Shown here: positions 1 to 4,973 of the stretch, in pieces
Numbering within the stretch: position 1 is the first letter of the stretch
Layout: each line of letters opens with the position of its first letter
Program-made: the position numbers and the translations under genes
The notes under the pieces: model-generated
Told to the model about the DNA's origin: nothing
Databases searched by the model: none
The model's input: only the letters and a program-made list of their open reading frames with translations
NCBI GenBank assembly: GCA_030637245.1
Contig: DAOVVI010000094.1
Coordinates: 1-6,485 of the forward strand
DNA: 6,485 nt
Reading direction: 5' to 3'
From: Cyclobacteriaceae bacterium
GTDB lineage: Bacteria; Bacteroidota; Bacteroidia; Cytophagales; Cyclobacteriaceae

Positions 1-591
1 ACCTGTAGAATAAGTTGTATTATCAAAAGGGATTCCATCAACTACAAATAATGGTTGATTATTTCCAAGCAATGAAGAATTACCTCTAATGGTAATATTG
101 GTTCCTTCACCTACTGCCCCTCCAGAGCCAATAATGTTTACACCAGCTACTTTACCCTGAAGCGCTCTAACAGGATCCGGCTCAGCCCTCTGCTGGATAC
201 TTTCAGATTCTACCTTCGCCACAGAATAACCCAGGGCCAATTTATCCCTCTCGATTCCTACTGCCGTAACAACAATTTGAGTTAATTCCGTTAAATCAGT
301 GATCATGGCTATATCCATAATACTTAGAGCGCCTACTTGCACCTCCTGGGTAGCTAAGCCTATATAGCTAAAAACCAATATACTTTCATCAGACGGGACA
401 TCTATGGAATACTTCCCATCCAGATCAGTTATTGTACCTATGGCAGTTCCTTTTACTACCACGTTTACTCCCGGAACAGCAGTCTTATCCTCAGATGAAG
501 TCACAGTTCCTGTTACAGTCCGGTCTTGTGCTTTTACAGTAAACATTGTAAAGCACAACAACACTGTCAAATAATGTAGTTTGTGTTTCAT
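1..591 (-). CDS. SusC/RagA-family TonB-linked outer membrane transporter, N-terminal part (cut by the left window edge)
   Basis: This open frame begins with ATG at 591-589 and stays open through base 1, giving 197 residues with no stop, so the 3' end is outside the window. Residues 1-21 are a Sec signal peptide with likely cleavage at VKA|Q. Residues about 24-105 form a carboxypeptidase-regulatory-like beta-sandwich (TVTGTV, PGVNVVVKGT, GTITDLDGKY, FSYIGL), the N-terminal extension of SusC proteins. Residues 105-122 (QIVVTAVGIERDKLALGY) match the TonB-box/linker region. The plug domain then starts with the SusC signature (LQGKVAGVNI at 144-153, ITIRGNSS at 166-173, FVVDGIPFDNT at 182-192). 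Family members are about 1000 residues long, form the TonB-driven barrel of a nutrient importer and usually pair with a SusD lipoprotein encoded next downstream, here out of view. The substrate cannot be read from this part. Family assignment is very secure; the missing barrel could still be intact or broken. Confidence 0.96.
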   Translation of the reverse strand, partial: MKHKLHYLTVLLCFTMFTVKAQDRTVTGTVTSSEDKTAVPGVNVVVKGTAIGTITDLDGKYSIDVPSDESILVFSYIGLATQEVQVGALSIMDIAMITDLTELTQIVVTAVGIERDKLALGYSVAKVESESIQQRAEPDPVRALQGKVAGVNIIGSGGAVGEGTNITIRGNSSLLGNNQPLFVVDGIPFDNTTYSTG

Positions 592-724
592 TAAAATCAG
601 ATTTTTTAGTTAGAAATAATACCAAGATTAAAAATCGGTTCACATGGTCAAAAAACAGGTGTTATATATAATGCATATTCACTTGTAATTTAGTAATTAA
701 GTATTGCATTCTTTTTAACCCACT

Positions 725-746
725 GACAAATTGGCGACAAATTAGC
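725..746. repeat. 11-bp tandem repeat, two copies, upstream of the susC-like gene
   Basis: GACAAATTGGC at 725-735 is followed directly by GACAAATTAGC at 736-746, matching at 10 of 11 positions. It lies 134-155 bp upstream of the transporter start. On the minus strand each unit carries ATTTGTC, which includes the TTTG of a -33-like element, but no matching -7 element is clear at the right distance. It could be a pair of direct half-sites for a regulator or a chance duplication. Confidence 0.35.
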
Positions 747-755
747 TAATAAGGT

Positions 756-773
756 ATCCCTCATTATGGGTGA
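756..773 (+). promoter_or_regulatory. Dyad copy A, ATCCC-N7-GGGTGA, upstream of the susC-like gene
   Basis: The sequence ATCCCTCATTATGGGTGA occupies 756-773, centred about 173 bp upstream of the transporter start. CCC and GGG are 10 bp apart from first base to first base, one helical turn, as expected for a dimeric DNA-binding protein. It matches copy D (upstream of the response regulator, read on the minus strand) at 14 of 18 positions, including both conserved ends. A further GGGTGA half-site lies 21 bp downstream on the + strand at 789-794. Operator function is inferred. Confidence 0.4.
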
Positions 774-904
774 AATTTGACGAAGAAAGGGTGATAAAAA
801 ACCATATTTAATCCAAATCCAGGAGTGTTTTAGTAAAAAAGAATCGTTGAATAGATAAAATTATAATAGTCAATATTATCCGATAAAATTGAGGGGGATT
901 TTTA

Positions 905-1145
905 ATTGGATCGGCCGAGACAGGGATTCATAATTCCTGATCGGTCAGGTAGGTTTCTGTTTTGGAAATCTTCACCAGTCGGCGAGGCAGGATTGCAGAT
1001 AGCAGGGAAATTCTTCGAGCTGCCTGCCTCGCCGGCAGGTGGGCGCCCTTGAGAGTGACAAGGTTGCGCCAGGGATGGAGCGGTCTGTTTGGGCCCCTAC
1101 CCCACCAACAGGCCAGTGAAGTGGCCTTGTGGGAGGCAGGCGAGT
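905..1145. repeat. GC-rich, hairpin-rich intergenic island
   Basis: G+C rises from 27% (841-900) to 45% (901-960), 50% (961-1020) and 67% (1021-1140), then falls to 38% (1141-1200). Visible structures are: CCTGA/TCAGG at 936-940/945-949 around a TCGG loop; a perfect 12-bp inverted repeat CGGCGAGGCAGG at 980-991 against 1023-1034; a local 6-bp hairpin CCTGCC/GGCAGG at 1023-1028/1034-1039; a 9-bp stem with a 2-nt bulge at 1042-1050/1060-1070; and GGCCA/TGGCC at 1111-1115/1122-1126. The GAGGCAGG-like core recurs near 915, 984 and 1133. Short open frames crossing it do not look like protein. It resembles a dispersed intergenic repeat or a decayed insertion, but the family is not recognised. Confidence 0.5.
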
Positions 1146-1250
1146 AGCTACAGTCTTATTGCCATTAATAAACCACGAGAAAAAGCATCATTTTCCCTTG
1201 GAGAGGTCATTGTAAATGTGCGCCAGCGGATTTTCGGTACTAGCAAAAAG

Positions 1251-1889
1251 CTAAATCAATTTATTTTTTCTTGCTATTTCCAGGGCGTCTGCTTTGCAAT
1301 TCACGTGTAATTTGAAGTAAATATTCTTGATATGGGATTTAACAGTTTCTTTGTGAATAAACAACTCATCAGCAATAACTGAGTAGCTTTTTCCTTTTGC
1401 AATCAACTCAAGCACTTCGGTTTCCCTGGAAGTAAGAGGTGAATTATGATTTTTCTGAAATGATCCTACTACCATCATGGCGATTTTACTACTCATCGGA
1501 GCTCCGCCTGATTGCACTTCATCGATTGCGTCGAGAAGCTTTGAATGGTTGGCATTTTTGGTGATATATCCTGATGCGCCGGCACATAAGGCATCAAAAA
1601 CCATATCACTATCCTCATGAACTGTAATCACAATTATATGTATCTCCGGCTTGCGTTTTTTAATCCGTTGTATTCCCTCAATCCCACTCATTCCCGGGAG
1701 GTCCAGATCCATTAATATCACCTCCGGCATATCCCTGTCAAGGTTTTTCAATGCCTGTTCACAAGATATATAGGCCCCGACAACAGTGTGGTCACTCATA
1801 CTACTAATAAGTAGTTGCAAGCCATCCCTTACTACATCATTGTCCTCGACAATTTCTATTCTGTTTCTCATTTCACGTTCATCGTTCAT
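1251..1889 (-). CDS. NarL/FixJ (LuxR-type) response regulator transcription factor
   Basis: This 212-residue two-component response regulator should be activated by phosphorylation and bind DNA as a dimer. The receiver domain spans residues about 8-125: acidic pocket E15/D16, phospho-acceptor D61 in LMDLDLPGMSG, switch T89, and K111 in GYITKNA. All key residues are present, so it should be phosphorylatable. After a linker, the LuxR-type helix-turn-helix covers about 150-212 (LTSRETEVLELIAKGKSYSVIA, then ETVKSHIKNIYFKL). The frame can be extended to a TTG at 1931, but ATG 1889 is preferred because the extra 14 residues do not belong to the receiver fold; ATG 1871 is a close alternative. No histidine kinase lies in the window, so it is an orphan here. 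A TATAAT-like -10 box lies at 1917-1912, and a dyad (copy D) just upstream suggests autoregulation. The target genes are unknown. Confidence 0.95.
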   Translation of the reverse strand: MNDEREMRNRIEIVEDNDVVRDGLQLLISSMSDHTVVGAYISCEQALKNLDRDMPEVILMDLDLPGMSGIEGIQRIKKRKPEIHIIVITVHEDSDMVFDALCAGASGYITKNANHSKLLDAIDEVQSGGAPMSSKIAMMVVGSFQKNHNSPLTSRETEVLELIAKGKSYSVIADELFIHKETVKSHIKNIYFKLHVNCKADALEIARKNKLI

Positions 1890-1930
1890 TTTGCAAAGGA
1901 TGTAATTAAGAATTATACACGGCACAATCA

Positions 1931-1948
1931 ATCACCCAATCTTAGGGA
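1931..1948 (-). promoter_or_regulatory. Dyad copy D, ATCCC-N7-GGGTGA on the minus strand, just upstream of the response regulator
   Basis: Read on the minus strand, 1948-1931 gives ATCCCTAAGATTGGGTGA, sharing 14 of 18 positions with copy A upstream of the susC-like gene. It ends 41 bp before the preferred ATG at 1889. It sits directly upstream of a TATAAT-like hexamer (1917-1912), a place where a regulator could contact or block RNA polymerase. Operator and promoter roles are inferred from position and recurrence. Confidence 0.42.
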
Positions 1949-2177
1949 TTTTTTTCTTTAACATAAATCACTATTTGATAATTAACCATATAATCTTTTA
2001 GACGGTTATGATTATTTATGGAATCTTTCAGTTGTATTTATGTTAATTTGGTAGTATAGTTTGTAATTGCTGATATAACCAATTTTATAATCACTAATGA
2101 TGTCAATTCCAAAATAGTATTAAACGATTGTTATAATTCATAATATATTTTACTGATATATTAAATTTATGTCGCAT

Positions 2178-2195
2178 ATCCCCGCAATTGGGGTA
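2178..2195 (+). promoter_or_regulatory. Dyad copy B, ATCCC-N7-GGG
   Basis: The sequence ATCCCCGCAATTGGGGTA at 2178-2195 contains CCCC-N6-GGGG, the most symmetric copy, with an AT-rich setting on both sides. It lies about 290 bp upstream of the response regulator start. The shared spacing with copies A, C and D is the reason for listing it. Its GGGG is followed by TAA rather than TGA. Confidence 0.35.
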
Positions 2196-2287
2196 AAAAT
2201 TATAAAATTATTGGCTAGTTATTTATTTGATTATCAGATGAATGACTAAAAATGTTGCTGTTTCCTATAACATTTTATTTTAAAATA

Positions 2288-2305
2288 TCCCCCTGAATAA
2301 GGGAT
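2288..2305 (-). promoter_or_regulatory. Dyad copy C, ATCCC-N7-GGGGGA on the minus strand
   Basis: On the minus strand, 2305-2288 reads ATCCCTTATTCAGGGGGA. It matches copy A at 14 of 18 positions and keeps the CCC-N7-GGG spacing. It lies about 400 bp upstream of the response regulator and just before the possible + strand small RNA, so it could serve either, or neither. Confidence 0.35.
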
Positions 2306-2351
2306 TTACCAATAAAGAAATATTCGCAACCTTTGCTCAAAGTTAAGGGTT

Positions 2352-2417
2352 AGAGATCTTCCCACCGTCTGTAGAATCCTCTTCATATCCTCTTCATCGG
2401 CTGGGAAGATTTTTTTT
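2352..2417 (+). terminator. Intrinsic-terminator-like hairpin and T-tract facing the + strand
   Basis: ATCTTCCCA (2356-2364) pairs perfectly with TGGGAAGAT (2402-2410). CCG (2365-2367) and CGG (2398-2400) extend the stem past one bulged base, and T2411-T2417 follows directly. The 30-nt loop is unusually long and contains a perfect 11-bp tandem repeat, ATCCTCTTCAT at 2376-2386 and 2387-2397. The T-tract is on the + strand only; a minus-strand transcript would meet no T run after the stem. No + strand protein gene precedes it, so it may end a small RNA or act mainly as a stem-loop downstream of tamL. Confidence 0.45.
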
Positions 2418-2560
2418 ATTTTCCAACTCCTTGAATTGACCTGAATATTTCAAATCCGAAAGAACGAAGGCTAAAAATTAAAATCACATTTCCCGAAAAT
2501 GAAAAGATTGTGTGATAGCGTGTTAAATGATTTGTAAAGGAGGAAATATTAATCCGTATA

Positions 2561-4843
2561 TCAGAAAGGATACCCGATGGAAATATTCCACAAAAGATTG
2601 TTTTTTCTCCATCGGCTATTAAACAGATCGATCTCATCAAATACCCAACGCTGACCATCAGGCAGCCATGGCTTTCTCACAGGGAAAGCCCAGTCAAATC
2701 GCAAAACAACCAGGTCAACGTCAATTCGCAATCCAACTCCTAAGCCGACAGCAATTTCTTTATAAAAGGTGTCCACATCAAATTTCCCTCCCGGACGAAG
2801 CGAATCTTCATGTGCCAGCCAGATATTTCCAATATCTGTAAAAAGGGCTCCCTTTAAATATCCAACTATTGGAAAGCGGTATTCCACATTTGCTTCCATC
2901 TTTATTTCACCTGTCTGGTCAATAAGTACATTATTCAAACTATCAGGCGGATGGTAAGTACCTGGTCCCACTGACCTGGCCCGGAATGCCCGGATACTAT
3001 TCGTACCTCCTGCATAAAACTGTTTTACATAGGGCATAACGGTAGAATTTCCATATGGAAGTCCAATGCCCGTAAACAATCTAGTGGAAATTCTGGCTTC
3101 TTTTCCTGTTTTAATATAGTACCGTGCATCTATCCTGAACCTGAAATATTGAGAAACCGGCGACCCAAAAACTTTTGCCGGATTTTCAGGAGAACTTTCT
3201 TCGCCGGAAGCCAATTTATGAATCAGAGCAACCATGTTACCGGAAGGATCAGCCCCAAAAGAAAAATAGTACTGCTTTTTTTTGGAATCGCTAAGGTGAT
3301 TGAAAATGAAATTGTATGAGAAGCCAATGATAAACTGTTCTTCAAAACTTTTGCGAATCGATGGATTTAATAATAAAAATTCTTTGAATTCTTCTGAAGC
3401 GTCCAGAAGATCTGTTATGCTAATATCAATAGGTTTAAACTTATGGGTCAGGAACCTGCTTTTTCTCCATGTATATTCCAAACTCGTATTGAAGGTATTA
3501 AATTTATATAAAGATACCCTGGTATAAATTCCCGTTCCTATCGTGATGTTGGTAAAGGGCACATAAGGTTTAGATGTCTTTTTTGTTTTGAATGGAATAA
3601 TCCTGGGTATATCCAGGTTGGCATCCACACTGACCTCATAGGCAGTATCATCTCCTTCACTGCTGATTTGTTTTTCGAATCGACCGTTTAAGTTTATGGA
3701 AAAAACCTCTGCGCCGCGCAAGAAGTTTCTGCTTTTAAAGCTAAGTTTCATTCCGGGGCCAACAAAGTTGTTGGATTTGCTGACCGCATTGAGCTCTGTG
3801 CTTACCGACATTTTTTGACTGGGAGTGAGCGTCAGCAATGCGTCCAGCGAGTTTATTTTGTCCTTTGATTCTGCATACCTGGTATTTACATACTTATATG
3901 CCCCAATACCCATAAGTTGCCTGAGTGTATTATTATGGTCTTTTTTAGCGTATAAACTATCGCTTTGGAGAAATACGTAGTTCAGAAGCACATCTGGCCT
4001 CATATAATTTTCTGCTGAAAGCATGGTATAATTTCCATAGCTGGATGTATCAGGATAATAGTTTTTCAGTCTGAAATCTTCTGCCACAAATACCTTATCA
4101 ATTTTGAATACCTGTGCTGATTCACTGGGATTGTCATTTTTCAACAAGACTTTGAGTTTTACACGGTGATTTCCTTGCGAAGAATCCGCCTTAAAGACCA
4201 GGTAATCAGGGTCAAAATAATAATATCCCAAATTTTTCAATTCCTGATCAATTCGTTTACGCTCCTCTTTTAATGTCTCCAGGTTGTACGGCTTTCCTTT
4301 GGTAATAAGCGATTCGGCTCGGAAATGATCGATTGCGCTTGTTAATTGATCAATGGGTTCCGGGAATATAATCGTATCAACCTTGTAAGCTTCACCGGAT
4401 TGTATAAGATAATCGATTTGAACGGTTTTTTTCTTTTCATGTGTTATGTAAGTGGATTGGGCATTGAAATTACCTTTGTGGTATAAACGATTTTCAAATG
4501 TGAGTGTCAATTTACTGCAGATTTCTTCATCAAAAATAGCAGGGGGCTGACCAAGTTTATACTTCAACCAGTATTTGAAACTTTTTTCATTTTTAGTTTC
4601 TTTTATAGAATTATAAATCGAAAGTCCCGGTCTCATCCAAAGAAATTTCCCGTTTGGCTTTGGCGTCAATTCATTCTTAAGCTCATCTTTTACTTTTCTA
4701 TGGTACTCCAGATTGTTTTTATCTTCAATGATGAGTGTATTTTTAGTAACTATTTTCTGTCCATCAGATAGTTTACCAAGGCCGGTGCAGGAGCTGATGA
4801 TCAATGCTAAAAGAATAATGTAAAGACCATGAGCCTTAACCAA
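2561..4843 (-). CDS. tamL: TamL, lipoprotein-type Omp85 outer membrane protein (BamA/TamA family)
   Basis: TamL is the Bacteroidota counterpart of TamA, an outer-membrane Omp85 barrel that works with TamB. Counting from the TTG at 4843, residues 1-18 plus C19 form a lipoprotein signal (VKAH, then a hydrophobic core, then LIISS|C). Residues about 25-325 are POTRA-like: LTPKPNGKFLWMRPGL near 59-74, and GKPYNLETLKEERKRIDQEL followed by LGYYYF near 183-210. The barrel fills about 344-760 and contains the conserved L6-type motif FYAGGTNSIRAFRARSVGPG at 609-628. It ends in NISIGYPF with the terminal phenylalanine expected of a beta-signal. No in-frame ATG lies between the stop at 4907-4909 and the lipobox, so the start must be non-ATG. 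TTG 4843 gives a standard-length lipoprotein signal; TTG 4891 (776 residues) would give a 34-residue signal. It is encoded just downstream of tamB, probably in one operon. Family is very secure; the start is uncertain. Confidence 0.93.
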   Translation of the reverse strand: MVKAHGLYIILLALIISSCTGLGKLSDGQKIVTKNTLIIEDKNNLEYHRKVKDELKNELTPKPNGKFLWMRPGLSIYNSIKETKNEKSFKYWLKYKLGQPPAIFDEEICSKLTLTFENRLYHKGNFNAQSTYITHEKKKTVQIDYLIQSGEAYKVDTIIFPEPIDQLTSAIDHFRAESLITKGKPYNLETLKEERKRIDQELKNLGYYYFDPDYLVFKADSSQGNHRVKLKVLLKNDNPSESAQVFKIDKVFVAEDFRLKNYYPDTSSYGNYTMLSAENYMRPDVLLNYVFLQSDSLYAKKDHNNTLRQLMGIGAYKYVNTRYAESKDKINSLDALLTLTPSQKMSVSTELNAVSKSNNFVGPGMKLSFKSRNFLRGAEVFSINLNGRFEKQISSEGDDTAYEVSVDANLDIPRIIPFKTKKTSKPYVPFTNITIGTGIYTRVSLYKFNTFNTSLEYTWRKSRFLTHKFKPIDISITDLLDASEEFKEFLLLNPSIRKSFEEQFIIGFSYNFIFNHLSDSKKKQYYFSFGADPSGNMVALIHKLASGEESSPENPAKVFGSPVSQYFRFRIDARYYIKTGKEARISTRLFTGIGLPYGNSTVMPYVKQFYAGGTNSIRAFRARSVGPGTYHPPDSLNNVLIDQTGEIKMEANVEYRFPIVGYLKGALFTDIGNIWLAHEDSLRPGGKFDVDTFYKEIAVGLGVGLRIDVDLVVLRFDWAFPVRKPWLPDGQRWVFDEIDLFNSRWRKNNLLWNISIGYPF

Positions 4844-4909
4844 GTTTAAGTAATTTGCAACAAGATCGATATGAGTGTTGAAATTATTCAAAAGTTGATC
4901 TATTATTTA

Positions 4910-4973
4910 ATCATTTAAGCATTTTAGAATTCTTGCATTCACTCATTCAAACATTCAGGCATTCACTCATTTC
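4910..4973. repeat. Degenerate 8-bp tandem repeat (NNCATTCA, eight units) overlapping the tamB stop
   Basis: Aligned in steps of 8 from 4910, the units read ATCATTTA, AGCATTTT, AGAATTCT, TGCATTCA, CTCATTCA, AACATTCA, GGCATTCA, CTCATTTC. The four from 4934 to 4965 share a perfect CATTCA core. The 13-bp block GCATTCACTCATT occurs twice, at 4935-4947 and 4959-4971. On the coding strand the unit reads TGAATGNN, and the tamB stop (TGA, 4969-4967) is part of the array. The period is not a multiple of three, so gain or loss of a unit would shift any frame reading through it. It fills most of the tamB-tamL spacer. Confidence 0.75.

Larger units (their letters stand above)
592..1250. other. Intergenic region between the response regulator and the susC-like gene
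   Basis: This 659-bp spacer has no convincing gene. The part from 592 to about 900 is AT-rich (841-900 is 27% G+C) and should hold the susC-like promoter, but I could not find a clean Bacteroidota -7 element (TAnnTTTG) with a -33 TTTG on the minus strand. It does contain an ATCCC-N7-GGG dyad at 756-773, a GGGTGA half-site at 789-794, and an 11-bp tandem repeat at 725-746. From about 905 to 1145 a GC-rich, hairpin-rich island follows, listed separately. From 1146 to 1250, just downstream of the response regulator, I see no strong terminator, only a 4-bp stem around 1241-1253. Confidence 0.7.
1890..2560. other. Long AT-rich intergenic region between tamL and the response regulator
   Basis: This 671-bp spacer is strongly AT-rich and has no gene-like open frame on either strand. 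The frame at 2416-2658 on the minus strand is only a shadow of the tamL 3' end running on. The spacer holds the response-regulator promoter region, dyad copies B, C and D, and a + strand terminator-like hairpin at 2352-2417. The stretch 1950-2170 shows only low-complexity AT sequence. No minus-strand terminator with a T-tract was found directly after tamL. Confidence 0.7.

Noticed and set aside
1239..1253. TAGC-AAAAA-GCTA hairpin at the response regulator stop as a terminator
   Set aside because: The stem is only 4 bp and there is no T-tract after it on the minus strand.
962..1310. Two overlapping + strand open frames (962-1147 and 1089-1310) as small proteins
   Set aside because: They start with TTG or in poor context, run through the palindromic GC-rich island, overlap the response regulator 3' end, and show no recognisable protein pattern.
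1890..1931. TTG at 1931 as the response regulator start
   Set aside because: It adds a hydrophobic 14-residue stretch foreign to receiver domains, and it would place the start upstream of the TATAAT-like box.
2534..2550. Strong Shine-Dalgarno-like AAAGGAGGAAATATT on the + strand
   Set aside because: No ATG, GTG or TTG frame of useful length follows, and the best non-standard frame stops after about 24 codons inside tamL antisense.
2416..2658. 80-residue minus-strand open frame beyond the tamL stop
   Set aside because: It overlaps the conserved tamL C-terminus in another frame, and its own sequence has no gene-like character.
3300..3527. + strand frames inside tamL and tamB (for example 2769-2957, 3300-3527, 5298-5578)
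   Set aside because: They are antisense shadows of strongly conserved minus-strand genes.
4935..4971. The 8-bp repeat read as a CRISPR array
   Set aside because: Units are far too short, contiguous and degenerate, with no spacers or cas genes.
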